Source of the DNA: Rhea pennata
Lineage: Eukaryota > Chordata > Aves > Rheiformes > Rheidae
Assembly: GCF_028389875.1 (NCBI RefSeq)
Contig: NC_084669.1
Span: 9,633,501-9,697,500, forward strand
DNA: 64,000 nt
Direction: 5' to 3'
Below the pieces are notes generated by a model. It was not told where the DNA came from. It made no database searches and worked only from the letters and a program-made list of their open reading frames with translations. This document shows positions 27,790-43,100 of the stretch, piece after piece. Numbering within the stretch: position 1 is the first letter of the stretch; every line of letters starts with the position of its first letter. The translations under genes were made by a program, and so were the position numbers.

Positions 27790-28055
27790 TTAGTTAGTTA
27801 AAAATGAGTACGTCAGTTCAACTTGAGTCAAACTACCTCGGTTTGTATTAGCTATCTGTAAAGGCTGACTGAATGAGATTCCTTTCATCATACAGGCACT
27901 GCTATCTTTGCTGCAGTAATAGAGGCATGCTTTGATAGCCAGGATAGCTTCAGCTGATAGACAGCTACTGGGTAACTGAAAGGGAATGAGAGTTTGACAG
28001 GAAACATCCTTAATTCCTCCAGACAGGCACTGTCCTTGAAGCAACCATGCATTAT
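27790..28055 (-). CDS. NHLRC2: NHLRC2 coding exon 11 and stop
   Basis: 266 nt including the stop, residues 637-724. The acceptor is TTTTTTGCAG|ATAATG. It encodes [32 protein letters not shown] and [10 protein letters not shown]. From memory, the mammalian protein ends a few residues earlier, after a RYVF-like end, so the last four residues look like a short lineage-specific extension. The TAA stop is at 27792-27790. Confidence 0.95.
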
Positions 28056-31000
28056 CTGCAAAAAACAGAAAACAAAAACAAAAATACAGGTTTTCTCACT
28101 AGGAACAAAAAAAACAGGTTTTATCATTAGGACATTCAACATTGTGTCTAAAACCTATAGAAAACATTGATATTATTTATCAAAAAACATAGTCTTTCTT
28201 TCCTTGTGCAATACTAGGAGAAATTAGAAAAATCTGTTTTTTCCAGTCACAGAGAAAAAGGAAAAGTGATTTATAAGTGCTTTTGGTTGTCATTTAAAGG
28301 TGGAAGGATCCATAGCTCTGATTTAAGAAGTATACCTTAGTTAAATACAATGCGTCTGCAATTTGTCCTATAAGCTCTAAAAAGAGTATTAAAATTTATT
28401 CTGAGATATGTAATCAAAACTCCTTAAATTAATGGGCTGTTACAGATTTGTATCAGAGGCTTAGCACTCAAGGCAAGGTGACTGCATGTACTTTATGACA
28501 TCTCCAAACAGAAATGCTGGTTTTATAAGCGGGTTGCTATGACTTACTACTGTTCAGGCTGATTGTTACAATGGGACCCAAGCTTTGTATTTATTTAAAT
28601 ATTTAAGAGTATGTGAGCTGAAAAACTAACTGCATAATAAATGCACCTAACGCATTGTACTCTGTATTCTGCTGTGAGATGAATGAAGTGTTCTTTTTGG
28701 CATTTTACAGCAAATAATTACAGCTTGGCTCTAGAATACATGAGCTTGAAAAGGCTTGTTGAGTTTCAGTTGGTTAAATTCTGCAATTTTACTAACTCTT
28801 GCAACTATGACATATCTCTTTGCTTCAACAATATTCGGAGATTTTTAGGCCAAAATGTATGCTGATACTCCTGGAAAAAGTCTGTGTGTTCTTCTAAAGG
28901 TACAAATCGGGACAAGAAACTTCTTCAAATCACAAGGTACATGAACAAATTGCAGTGCTAAACAATATTTTGACTGTTTTAAAAACAACTCATCCAATTA
29001 AGGTACCACATAGATAAAGAAACACTTTGAAAGCTGGCTAGCAAAAGACTAGTCAAAAGATAAGATGTTTAGTTTTAGATCTGTTCAATCGCATCTGCAT
29101 GCATTAATGACTACTAAGAGTATAAATAGACTGTAACAGACAATTCAGCCTGAGAATAATTACTAATAATTAGCAGAATTTTAAAATCCAGTAGCATTTC
29201 TAAAACAGAATGTTTTCCAATGTAGTGCTATAAATGAGTGAAAAATAATTTAAATATAAGCGTTTTCTCTCTGACTTCCCAAAAAATCATCTGAAGGTGC
29301 AAATGAGACATTTTCTATATCCAAAACTTGTCAAAGAAAACCAAAGAAAAACGACATCCTATATACATTTGCACAAATATACGTATTTAACTGTTTAGCA
29401 ACTCTAAACAGCTGATTAGGCTTTCTATTGCTCTGTACTGCTTAGTGGGTAACTTGTTCACTTCCTCCTAAGTACTCGGTACGCTGCATGACATACTTCT
29501 AGGGAACCTAGAGACTAACAGCAGATGTGTTTATAGGGTTCAGATTTTTTTCTCAGCATCTGCCTGTTAAGTGTCTTGCCTTCATCCCCAGAAACACTAG
29601 TTTACAGCAGCAGTTTTACTTAGACATACAGTGCCATAGTATATGGTATCTTTTAGAAGCATTAACATCCTAGTGAGACCAAAAATTTGTTTCTAGAGTT
29701 TAAATGTGTTAAAGCAAAGGAGTTGCACCTGAGTAACTCAATAATCAGGCAAAATTGTTTCACCACACAAAGCATCTGAAAAACACGTAGGTTATTTTAT
29801 ATGCTAGCTTTCGTACGGTACTTTCGAGGACACCGATACATGTTCTCTTCTGGGTATAGCTGGAACACTGGAAAACACTGTCTCCAAACACTCATTAATG
29901 GTCACCCTGCCCAAGGAGGAGCTTCAGATAACCTTGCTATTTTTATACTGAAGGAAATTGTAGGGAATGCTCACATGTTCCATTCTGCCAGTTATCCTGT
30001 GGGCACAGTAATCTCCAGTGTAAGAACAGCAATGATGGATGGAATTAAATCACTGCAATCACAGGCCACAAAAACAGGTTCTCTGCATTCTTTTCAAATA
30101 CTTAAGAGTTGAGATACTGATTAATTTAGCTTCACAACACTTCTGTGACATGAAATAGTATTATTCCCATTTTACAGTAACTAATGTACACAGTGACCAA
30201 AAAAAATTGTGCAAGGTCACACAGGAAGTCAGCAAAAGAACTTGAAATAAAGGCCAGTCATTTCTGTTTCCTTGATATAACAATCTACCTCTTATGTAAG
30301 AATTTGTGCCTTGTTATAGAAATAATTCAATATGAAAATATGAACCACAACAAAGTAGGTTCAAAGTAGTTAGGTAAAAATATACCTCAAATAATTTTTT
30401 GAAGAGAGAAAAAGAAAAATAAGTGAATCTCCTTCAGGAAAATACTTCAGGTTTGTGCTAAGTTTTCTCAAAAAAAAAGAAAAAAAAAGAAAAACACAGA
30501 CATTAGGCCTGGGATGATCTATTCATAGAGACAGAGTGGAGAAAGCAAGCATCTAAAAATCAAAAAGCCTGACTGTTCTGGGAACAGTATCTTTGCCAAC
30601 CCTCACTGGCAGTTTGTTCCAAGCAATTCTAAAAAAGTGAATGTAGCACGTGTTAATTCATGCAAGAACCAGCCATTATCGTTTTTTTCTTAATCTTCCC
30701 ACTCCAGCTGTTAAAAGTAGCAACTCTAAATATTATACATCACATCACAATGTCATATAGGCCTTCTAGGGATATTTTGGTCCGTGAGATTGAGACTCCT
30801 TGTGTTGTAAGCATGTCATGATCATATCTTATCTGTTCTTGTTCAACTGATGTGACAACACAGGCATTTACCTTCTGCTGTGATGAACCAGGAACTAGGT
30901 GCTTCTTCATGCAGTTTTGTATCTGCAGGAAGAGTCAACTTTAACAGAAATTGAATTGTCTGGCCAGGAGTTACAGCCAGTGAAGGAAGTTGAATGTTTG

Positions 31001-34000
31001 GTGCAGATTTAGGCAGTTTTGGAAGGTTTGCTATCTTATCCCCTTGTACAGAAAGATGATCTGGAACATCACATGCTTCTGGATTCAGGACAGGCAACTA
31101 TCAGCAGAAATCAAACAAAATATTAATTTTAATTTGTGCCGTAGCACAAGTAGGCTTTCACAATACAATCACACATTCATAGCTGATGTGTTAGGAAAAC
31201 TAACATAAGACAAGACCAAATGCACCAGTACTGCACTGACAGAAATAAAAAAGGACAGAATTTTTAAAAGTTAAAAATACATAAAATTGATATATAAAAT
31301 TGAGAAAAATAATATTCACTATTAAAATCATAAAATCTACCGCTTAGGAGTTTCCACTATTTACAGTATACTTTCATCACATTTTTAGTTTAACAAACAT
31401 TAAAGCTATTTTCTCTTAATCTGGTGGTACCTGTACCCTTAGGTAATAAAATCCAAGATTCTAGCCATGCAGATTACACAGTAAAGCAAAGGATTATTTC
31501 TCAGAATGTTACATTTCCTATGAAAATTTAAACCTACAGAAAGATGGTTTGACCATTCTGTCATACCTGTATGAAAACAGTAAGACATAGAGCCATTGTA
31601 AGATGGACAGGAATTCAAAGCTGTTTTGCCCTCATGTGGTATAAGCAAAGAGAGCACTGCTGAATTCTGAAAGGGGTTTTGATTTTACAACTTGGAAGCC
31701 CAAGAGAAAGAATATTAAAATTCTGCATTGCATATAATGAAAAGTTAGACATCATATAAAAATAAGTTTTAAATGTTTAGCAATGTAATAGTAAAAAAAA
31801 ACTTTGTAGTACCAACATTTCTGAAAGATTTAGAAGAATTCCCTACAAGAGAGTAATGAGAGCTCTTCTGCTCTCTCAATAGCAGTCATATTAAGTAATC
31901 TATTGAGGACATTTCTCTCCAGTTCACTGTTGCAATTTATTCTATGTATCTCAATATTCTATATGCTTCTGGAAATAATTAAAGATCAGACATACAGATG
32001 CAGAATTAGAGACAATGATGTCAATAGATAAAAGATCTAGTAAAAACAATGTGGAAAAAAAAGATATTGCAAGGTAATCTAGATGCAAACACAAAGCACA
32101 AGGGGTAAGGTGCCTCACATTTACTTTGCTGTACAGTTCACATAGTAGTAAATGTAGAATAGCTGAATTTTGGCATAAATGACACCCTAGTGTGTCCTGA
32201 AAATAATCTGATCATCTGTATACCATGCCTGAAGTGGCTGATCTCTCAAAATCATCTTTTGTGGCTTAGCTACATGACTTGGCAAACGATTTCAACTTCC
32301 ACTCATTCCAAAGAGAGTTGCAAGGGCTCATGAAGTGATTTTTCAGTGCAAAACTGCACTGTACTTTTTTTAGGGTAGCTCACGTTTCCATATTATTTAG
32401 AGGATCATCACTTTCTGTTTCTACGCAGCCTTCTCAAAGACTAAACATTTTCAACAAATGCATTAATAAACAATGTTTGTTTGCCAAACCATTTAATATT
32501 TTGCCACAAAATATTATGTGAATATAACTATTGTACCAAAAATTCCCTAGCTATATGATTTTTATACCACCTCCCAAAGTCTGTAATAGTAATTTATACC
32601 AAGAAACCCCACTATCAGTACATTTAATAAATATTACTTGCCACGGAAAGAATTTTTGTTTCCAAATCCAGCACTTTAATCTGATGATTATTTGTGTCTG
32701 CAACATACATCAAGCGGCCATTTTCCTCAACACATAAGCCTCCTGGTTCATTGAAAGTTGACTGTGTAAAGTTGAAAGCAGTAACATTGCTTGCTTCTCC
32801 TGTGCCTGCCAGAGTGGCGCAGTTCTTCGTTCTGGGATCTACAACTTTAATCTAAGATAAATAAACAAACCAACCAACCTGAGGAAAAAAATTCACCAAT
32901 ACTTAAAAGTTCTACATTATCTTACACTCAACATTTTCAGAAGCCAGCATTAACTTTCAGTATCTTAGCTAACAAGCATCCTTCCTCGGAACTATATCGT
33001 TGCTAGTTATCATCCTTTAATAAAAATATCTCCCTTCTTTCTCCCTTATTTCCCTGCTGGACTTTACTGCTTTCCTTGGTCTCCATTTAGTGTTCTCTTT
33101 TATCATTTCTAAGCTACATAATCCCATGCTATGTAAGTATGCTGAACAGCACATTCTTCTTATATTTGCTACCTTTCCGGAAAGATCTGAGAAGTGGTTG
33201 AAGTATAACAAAACTGGTAGGCTAACTTTGATATCATTCTTTCTAAAAATGAGTGCGTTAAATTTTGTTTCAAGTATTGTACAAAATGCAGTTTCAGTGT
33301 TTATTTTGCTATTGCTTCAAGAAAAATAGTAATTTGCCGTATAAACTTTAATGAGTATTTAGTGTATATATTTTACTCTTCAAATTAAACAGGTTACTTT
33401 TTCTTAATGCATCTAATCAAGGTAAATGTTAACAAACTTACAGGCATAAAAGCTTATACATCACCACATGAGGAGAAACACACAACACAACCTTTCTTAC
33501 ATCTGAAGTGACTCTGAGTTCCATGGGGGCAACGCATAGTATTTCTTTCTCAAAACCATACGTAGCTTTTTTAAGGAAGTCCAAAAGTAAGTCCTTTGGA
33601 CTACAAATTTTAGCAAACCTGCAGTAGCAAACTTGCCATCATATCCATACAATAATATGTGATAACAAAACAATAACTCAAGAGAAAGAACCACAAGGGA
33701 AAAAACAAGAGAATCCACAAAATAACACATATCATTTGTTTTCTCAACTCCTCCAAACACAACCTTTGTATGTTCCCAAAATAATCTCCCATAGTGGTAA
33801 GAACTGTAAAACCATACACAATATGCTCCCGTATGCTTACCTTATGATTATAGGAATCAGCCACATAGAGCAGTTTTCTTTTCTTGTCCCATGTTACTCC
33901 TAGGGGATGCTGCAACTTTGCATTTATGCCTGCTCCATCCATATCACCAAAGGCAAACAAATTCTAAAGAAGTATGTTACTAAATTAAAATTTGATTAGT

Positions 34001-37000
34001 CAATGCTGACATAAAATTAAATGATTATAATTAAATGGAAATGAACTGACTTTTTGGCAAACAGAAGTAAGACAACTTCGAAATAAGGATACTAAGAACT
34101 GGGAACTATGATGCTGACCATGGAAATAGAGGCCAAGACAGTTAAACTATCAATATGAATACAGCTGACTAAAAACTAGGCAATGCCATCTCAGGTCGGC
34201 TGTTTTATAAATAAGTGAATCCCTGCAGCAACAATCTGCACTACAATCTAAGCACTGTGACTGGCACATATTTGTATTCCAATCAGCAAAGTTAAGAAAT
34301 GGATGGCCATGCAAACTGATCTGCTCCCCGCTCACCCCAAAAGTGGCTCTTCCAGGTCAGGCTCTAGGAATATTAGCAGGGCATTGTGGGGAAGTTTGAA
34401 GTGATTACCAGTGGATCTCTCTCTCCTCCTACAAGGTGCTTCACTGCTCCATCTTTCAGAGAGATTGTTCGCACAGCGCTGCTCTCGCTATCTACTACAA
34501 AAAGGCAATTCCATGGATCCTCAGAAGCCAGAGACAGACCTGAAGGCTGTGCAAAGCCTGCCTTATGCGGGTATGCATTGTTTCTGTTCTCTTCATTCCC
34601 ACTCCCAGCAAATCGAATGCAGGTTCCTTTCTTTAAATTGCTGAAGGAAAACAGTATCCAAGACCAAGAATAAGTTCGAAATGCTTCAGACATTATGCAT
34701 AAACTGAAGTTACAGGAAAAGCATGTGAGTTATAAACAACCGTACAGCAGCACAAAGAATTCTTTGAATTGCCTCTGTGCTAACTTTTATTTCACCTTAG
34801 TTTATCATTCATCAGGAAATGCAACGCAAAGTAACACCCAGTTATACTAATGTAGCTTACTAAGTCATAGCTTTATAGCAAAAGTAACAGCTTCCATTTA
34901 TCTAACTTATGTAGGGAAAAAAAAACAGGCAGACTTTAAAGTACACAAGCCTTTTAAGTCTGAAGAAAAGCAGTAAACTTCAAGCTAAGTACAGGCTTAG
35001 GAAAATTACTTTGATTTTAATGTGATTATCTCTCTTCAGGGTTTGAACACTATTTATCAAACAAACAGCAATTTTTATGTCTCTCATTAAAGCTGCTTAC
35101 CTTCCCTTTGGTAGTTTCCCACCTTCCAACATCAGTGCCCAGATCTGATGAGTGCCTGCCATGGCTATCCATAAAACATCGTCTTCCTGGGTGCCTGAAA
35201 CTTTTAAAAAAGGGTATAAAAACCAGAGGAAAAAAAAATCCTTTGGACATGTTTTACAAAATCAAGAAGTCAACAAGCCCTGACATTCCCAGTCTAGTAC
35301 ATCTTTTGCCATAAGACATTCTGCTTTTCTTCTTCTATTCTCTTTCCAAGATTATAAAAAAATTATTTTTGATATCTCTGGTAAAGACAACACTTCAAAT
35401 GAGATTTGCTGTTTTACATGATTTTGTTGTTGGGTTCACCTATTTTTGGATTCATACTGGCCAATAAATATTTATATATGTTTGTTAAAAATGTATTTTT
35501 TTTTATTAAGCTAGCTGACAAAGTTCGATAATCCAAATTATTATTGGCAGTTGTTTCCAGGGTTTATGAGAAATAATATGGCAGTACATTTCAGACCATA
35601 TGCTCATTTTAACTACAGATCTTTTATCTTGCAAATTCACATGTTCTCTTATCCCAGTAATCCACTGAAATTAGTGGTAATACTAATGGTAGTAAAGATA
35701 AGGTACATGACTGTTTTCAAGAAAACAGAATCCAGTGCTTGAATGTCATGTAGATCAATGCAACAGAAAGTAAAAACTGCTGTTTATTCAACGGTTAGGT
35801 GTGATGTGTGCAATCACCATTTTTCCTCTAACCAGTTTCCAAGTGATAATCTCTTCCTGTACACCTGTATACGTGATATTACAAATGCAAAATGCAGACA
35901 TCCGTGTTCCTGTAGAACAGGGACCTTCTGACCGAAAAGTGTTCAAATGTGTATCTGTTTTTTTCAGCTCATGAAGTATAAAACTATTATTCACCAATCC
36001 AAATTTGTAAAATTAAACAAAGCTTGACAACTTTATTTTCCAAACAAAATGATATAAATGAAAATAGAAAAACAAGTAAGTGCTCTACAGCTTAAAACAG
36101 ATCATATTGCAGCATAACAAAGAATGCATGAAGTAGTGAAAGGCCATAAAAACAAAATGAATTTACTTAGCATTTATGAAAAATTTAAGGAACAGAAAAT
36201 TTACATTTAAAAACTTTATTAAAACAGGTAGAGTTATCTTCCTAATACTGAACTAGTCTATACACACTACAGAACTGTCTCATCTAGTCAGAAACAAAAT
36301 TAAAAAGTTTTTCTAAAAAAACGTAACAGATATTGGAATAACTATTAGCCAATTAACTGAAAAATATCTTCCAAATGCTCACAAAGACTTTTTACTTCTA
36401 TGAATTTATAAAACAATGTGGGTCCCATAGCACTGTTCCTTGCAACAAACAGCAGCTCCTCATATTTTGTAGTTTCAGAATACAAATAATTTTATGTAAG
36501 ATGTTTGCAAACTTTTAAACCTGAAAAGTTAGACCAAATCACTCTTCTGAAATAAAATTATCACTGTGCTCCAAAATGAGATTCTTGCATTTTCCACTTC
36601 TCAAGCATTCTTACATCATACATTAGAAGAGGAAAAAAATAGTACCATTCTATCTACAGAAACAATTTCCTCCTACTGTAAGCACTCTTAAGAGTAGTAT
36701 TAATATGATTTTAATGGAATTTATCTTCATTCTTTTCTTTTTCTGGGATCAAGACAGACGTTTCCAAGCATGTGATCAAAAAAGAGCTCTGCCGAATCTC
36801 TCCTGCATCTCCGCATGCTCTGTGTTTTTATGCAAACTGGAATCACAATAATAAAAGCTAAACTTCCACAGCACCTAAAAACTTTTGATGAGTGGCAAGG
36901 TTCACAAAATGAGCTGTAAAACAAATATTCTACAAATCATAAGAGATGCTAAGAAAGTACCAGCAATGCCAAAAAATATCCCCTGAAAATCCCCAAACCA

Positions 37001-40000
37001 CAGAATGATCTTAGTTTCAAATCTTTTTTTGTTTTTTTTTTTTTTTAAAGGGACTTAATTAAGAAAATAGGCTAGGCAATCATCTGACTACCTCCTAAAT
37101 AGCACATGCTCAACTCCCATGATTTTCTGTTTCTATGCTGCATAGCTTGCATTTTTCAGATGCTACTGTTCTGAGTACCCCAGAATGAGCAGTGCTAAAA
37201 TCACTGCTTAATTCAGAAAATGGGCTTTTAAACTTGCATTTACGCTATCCACTTCATTCTGAAGGATCTCAAAATGCTTTGTTAATTATTTCTAATGAAA
37301 TGGAACAGTAAGAATAGAGCTGAGCACTTCAGAAAATCTAATGCATAAATCAAATTTCGTAGTTCCACACACTGAGAACTATCTTTTAACAGTCAGAAGC
37401 TGAAAAACTGAAGAGACACCTTACTCCAATTATACACACTGAAAGGCTCATCAAACAAAATACAAGACAAATGTATCAATATTAATTTCAAATTTTACTG
37501 AATACGTAAGATCAATAGAGAAAAGACTTTCTTCAACTAGAGAATAAGACAGAAAAATAAGAAAGACTTATAACTGCTATAGACTTTAATGCAAGTTAAA
37601 TATTTTCTTCCAGATAGCCAGTAGAACAAAGGTAATAGCTATAATAATGGAAACAGAATGCTTATACTGAATCAGAAAAAATATGTCAGAGCTTTAACCA
37701 GAAAGCTATAAAAAAACAGAAAAGTAAAAACAATGCCTGTGGTTGCCTATTTTATCACATGATGGTCCTGACACCACACAGTTTAATGTTCTAAAGCAGA
37801 AGAGAGAAAACATTCTTCTTCGAGGAGAAAACAATTTGGGGATGTGTCACCAGCATCACCCTTCTACTATTCTCAAAGGAGAAGGAGGGGACAGGGAGAA
37901 CAAGCATGCCAGAAGTTATGATATTGCCACCAACTACTCCTTATCATCCTTGAATGGAAAGAATTTATTTTCAAAAGAACTTATTACAAAACAACGTAAT
38001 TGAATAAATGTAAAAGAATTACTTTGTTCTTTTAAGAGCCACATTCCAACCTATCTCAAGCTGTTCTTAAAATTCAGTGTAGTTTCTCCTTATTAGGATA
38101 TGTACTTTCTTATCTTTAGGGCTCTCTGTATTAAAGCAAAGTATGGCTTGTAAATACGAAACACTTACATTACAAAGATTCACATAACGAACTAGAGTGT
38201 TGAATGCACTACTGTTCCATATGGCAGCACTATACTATTCTTTACTTCTGTGCTTTTCAAGTTCCTAAATCTGCCTTTGTTACATATCCATGCTTTTAAC
38301 AATTCACAGTCCTGTTCCTATACATATTCAATTTTAAAAATGTCAGTAGTAATGTTGACATTTCTAAGGCTAACTGTAAGTCAATCTGAAAACACAGATA
38401 AGTACCTACTCAGATACTCAGTGCAGGATGCCACATTCTTTCCTTGTTTAATATAAAGGATGAGAAAGACTTTCTTTAGTAGCAGTAAACAGCAATATTT
38501 ATTTACAAGGATTCCATTCCCAGGAATACTGAATACTTCCAGTTTCCCTGTCTGGGGACTGCATGTTTACTTCCAATTCAGGAGTTAAAAGTCTGGGAAT
38601 CAAAGTCACATTTTGTGGATGACAGCACTGACATTTTCTAAATAGACTAACTGAAAATATTTTTCCCATATAAAAAGTTTACCTTAAAGAAGTAATCTGT
38701 TGGAACTATTTTTATGTAACAAGGTATCCTGCTTACAGACACGTATGAAAATAAGTCTTATCTTCACTTAAGTCAGTGCAAGTTTAATAAATTGAATCTG
38801 ACTGGAGATTCAGTGTTCTTTCTTCAGCAAGAGAGAGCGCACAAATCTCAGAAGAATGCCATTTTAGGAGCAGGAACAAAAGCTGTTTAGAGATGACAAA
38901 ACCTATCACAAATTACTTTAGGACACATGAAAATTTCTGCTAAATTGATCAGCCCCTCTTTGGGATTCAATAGGGAAGTGATTGTTTGACCCATTCAGAC
39001 AATATATAGAGGAAAATCATGTGCTTTAGAAGTCCTCCCAAAACGTTCCTAGATAATACTCTCTTCACTGCAGTCCTTCATTGCAACTTTTTAATATCAT
39101 GTTTCTCAGAAGACATTTCTCCTTTAACAGTTCATATAAGGGAATGAAACACTATAGTAAGTCTTTTGCTTAACTTTAGCACTATCTTTAATCATGAAAT
39201 TACTTTTTTCCTGTGAAATTTCGAGTATTTTAAAGAAAAAGTAACTTCATTTACAAGTAAATTTAGGATTAAACAAGAGAAGAACAAACAATGCTGTTAA
39301 ATGCCAATGATATTTTAGAAATTATTTTCTGAACTGAACTTGCATCAGAACAAAACTGAACGGGGTATCTGTGAGTTTGTACCTTGCATGGGGAATTGCT
39401 GAAAAGATGAAGTCTTCTGCATTCCAAATGAGTCTGCACCACGCATCATGCAGTGTAAAACATTTATTTAGAGTAATTCAAATTTTGAGTTGTAAAGAAA
39501 TAAGATTCAAAATTAATCCCTGATGATCTCAAAAACCAGTTCTTATTTTCAGCTATTACCAGTGGAAATTCCTTTCACATAACAAGGGCTACAGCATCAA
39601 CATTGGAATGAGACAAGACTAAAAGGAAAAAGACACATAGATAGCATACTTTCAAGATCAGATAGTTAAGATGCATGCTCAGTTCACCCAGGGAGTTAAT
39701 TGGTTATTACTTTTTTGGTAAAATTATGGAAGAATCACTATGAATAATTCAGAAAAAATAAATCTTTACTTTGGAATGTTCTAAATAATCCTCTAGCAGA
39801 AGCATGGAAAATCTTACATATTTTGGCTTTTTAAGGGTTATAAAGATTGTACCAGGATGACAGGTACTACACTTCCATTTAAATAAAATCTATGTAAAAC
39901 GTATATTAAAGCACAAATTTCCAACTCATTTATTGAAAGCATGGTCAATGCTGTACTTGGGAATTTCTATAAATAGCTTTCAAACATGCAATTGAAGACT

Positions 40001-40152
40001 GGATTTTGCAGTTATGTCACCATGCACAGGTCATCGTTGTTTCTTCCAGTAAGAATACAGCTATCAGGAACATTTAACACTTGCATCAGCTGTGCATTTA
40101 AGTATCACTTGCTTTCAACACCCACTGAATAAAAATAGAACAGGACAATAGA

Positions 40153-40190
<38 letters not shown>

Positions 40191-43100
40191 CCACCTCTCC
40201 ACACACAGTAATATAATAATGTATTTTGAAATTGATAGCCCTATATTATGCATTTCCTATACAATCTATGCCAATACAAACTTCAGTATCAGCTTCAACA
40301 AAGCCAGAATTTAATCCATGGAGTTCACTCATGAATTTTAAAGGAGGGTAAAACAAAGTTCAGTGGCCATAACTAAAGTAACTAAAAATATGATGAAGAA
40401 GAATATTGTCTGCCTGAATCCTAGCCTTTGTTTTGTCTCCATTAATTCCCCTACCTTAAAGGGAAACAATTGTGTCAACTTTCTTTTAAATGGTATTTAA
40501 CAACCACTTAAACTCTTTGCCTCAGTCTTCAACTTCTATACAAAATGGGGAAACAAAGCTTACTATCTCATGCAAATACTATGAGCCTTGGTTAGAAATA
40601 TGCTGAGATACTCGGTAATATCTGTTCTAAGAATCAAATGATCTGCTCCCTCATTTACATTTTTCTGAATATTTTTATCTTTCAAATGTATACAAAGCAA
40701 ATTCCAATCACAAAATTGACTCCTAATGGATATAGTTGGTTTTGGTAAAGATGTTATCAGGTCTTGGTTTTGCTTGTCTGTTAATCTGAAAACTTTATCC
40801 TCAAAATACACTCAAAAATATTTTCAATGTGATCACACTAAGATTAGATACCACAGTGCTGAACTGCGTAAGAAGCTGAGAAGTCCAATTCTTACTATAC
40901 TTGGAGCCAAATTAATGTAAAAATGTCATTCACTTAAACAATTTCACAAAACTACACCTCAAACCTACAGGTGATTTATTCTCTATTGACAATACAAAAT
41001 AATCTTCCTAAACCTTCAAGCCAGATGTCAGGAACAGATCTAATGACTTACATGACTTCTGGATCAGGACTGATGTCCTTTGGAATCCAATAACTAAACC
41101 GTGTATTTACTTCATATCTTTGAAATCAACCATCTCAAAGCAATAATGAATCAAAGCAATTGTGAATACAGTGTTCTAAGATTAGCAAGGATATTTCTTA
41201 GTTCTTTAAATGGCATCTTTTAGACCATAATTAAAGTTTGTTTCATCCCACAACAATCTAAAATTAAAATAAACAAATGAAAACAATGAAGTCTTAATAG
41301 ACCAATACATACTCTAAACTGTATGTAGAGAAGTAATGTTTTAAGAGACATGATTGATATGGAAAAGAAGTTCATCTTTTAGGAGGGTAACCTTTTCCTT
41401 TGAGATTTTGAAAAAGGTTAGTATAAGCTGTTTAATACTGTAAGTATCTCGCACAGCACAAAGAGCTTAAACTTCTAAGCTTTCTTTCTTCTGCCTTTCA
41501 TGTTCTAGACAGCATGGCTCTGGGCATTAAAAGGAGGCTTACGGAAGCATCATTTGTTTAAAAAGAAATCTGAAAAACGTAGATCTAGGTTCTGAAAAAA
41601 ATCCTCTTGTGCACAGCTTAACATATATAGATTTAAGGAAAATGGAAATCTATGCCATGCCAGTTAACACAAAAGTCAATCTAATAAATATGTAATAATG
41701 AACTGTAACTTTTTGCATTATATGCAGCCTCCTCAAACTTGCACAAAGATGTATATAAGCATGTGTAAAAAAGGATAATACAAATGGGCATCACTGTATG
41801 GATGCAAATAGAAGTAACTTCTGAAACACAAACTCATCCATCCAAACTCACTAGTAGACACTAACACAGTTATTTTTTCGGTATGCTAACAACAGCATAT
41901 CTACTTGTGGTAGGACAGCACACTGAGAATAACCAACAGAAGGCTGGGTCTCTGCCCAGGAACAGAGCTCTATACGTTTGGCCAGGACAAGGAAGACTTC
42001 CTACAGAGCTGTGCTTCCTACGCATTTGCTGAATAACGAATGTACGCTATGACATACCAGAGAGTAAGAGAAGAGCCTACCAGTCTCCAGCAATTTCCAG
42101 TAACAGTAGAACTTTGACAAATTCTACTGCAATGGTGATAATCTATTTTGATGCTTAACACACACACGCACAGACACACACACACACATAAAAGCTACTG
42201 CAGCTCGTGACTATATCTATGCTGAAGGCAAATGCATTGCAGGCTACAACAGACAATCCTGGTTACTCATGCACATTTTTGTTGTGTTTGCATTGTATCT
42301 TGAGACAACATCTTAGATGCTTACATCATTCACACGTCTATCTAAACCTCCTTTGACTCCTCCAACAGGTTCTTGAAACTCGTGATTTAAGTGCATGCTG
42401 GAGTCCTGGCCCTCTAAAAACCACCTATTTTACAATCTATACACTGACACTGCCAAAATTCTGCACAGGCATCAAGAACACTTGATGTGTACACATCAAG
42501 TACTTTTGCTAGTGGCTCACCATTGCTGGGTATATTTTGACACATTTCATTTTAGGTCAGCATGCTAAATCCCCCAGAATGACTCTCTAAAACCCAGAGA
42601 ATACAGACTGTTATGCAGAGTTCAACCATAAGCACTCCATTTGAAATTCACCATTGTAATGTCACTTAATTTTCATAAAACATTTACAGAAAGAAAACAG
42701 CTATAAATCTATTAAAACAAATGTGGCATGATACTGCCACATACAAGGTTTCAAGAAGCCTACACTGAGAAGAGCAGCTGCGGCTGAACTAATTAAGCTT
42801 TGACAATACAAGCCTGTTTTAGAAGAACGCGATAGGGAGGAACTGAGGTGGTTCTCTGCAGCAGATTTTCAGTCTCTGGGAATACAGAAGGAAGGTATCT
42901 TAAAATAAGCAGGATTGAGGTGCTCTACCCTAAGATGGTACAGTCAAAGAGTCTTTGTTTGTGCTTTATGCCAACTCTCCCACATTTTCTCTGCAAAAAC
43001 AAAAGACAATGGGAGAAGGCAGCAGTGCCAAGAGGTTAATTTTATAAGTCATCTCAATAATTAATATAACTGTCCCATTATAGTTTTATATGCAAACTTT

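Noticed and set aside
29801-30112. 103-codon plus-strand open frame in NHLRC2 intron 10
   Set aside because: No recognisable domain, no splice partners or promoter, and intronic in the opposite strand gene.
32635-32642. GT at 32637-32636 as the intron 9 donor instead of GC
   Set aside because: Would shift frame by one base after residue 562 and hit a stop in exon 10, destroying the conserved C-terminal domain.
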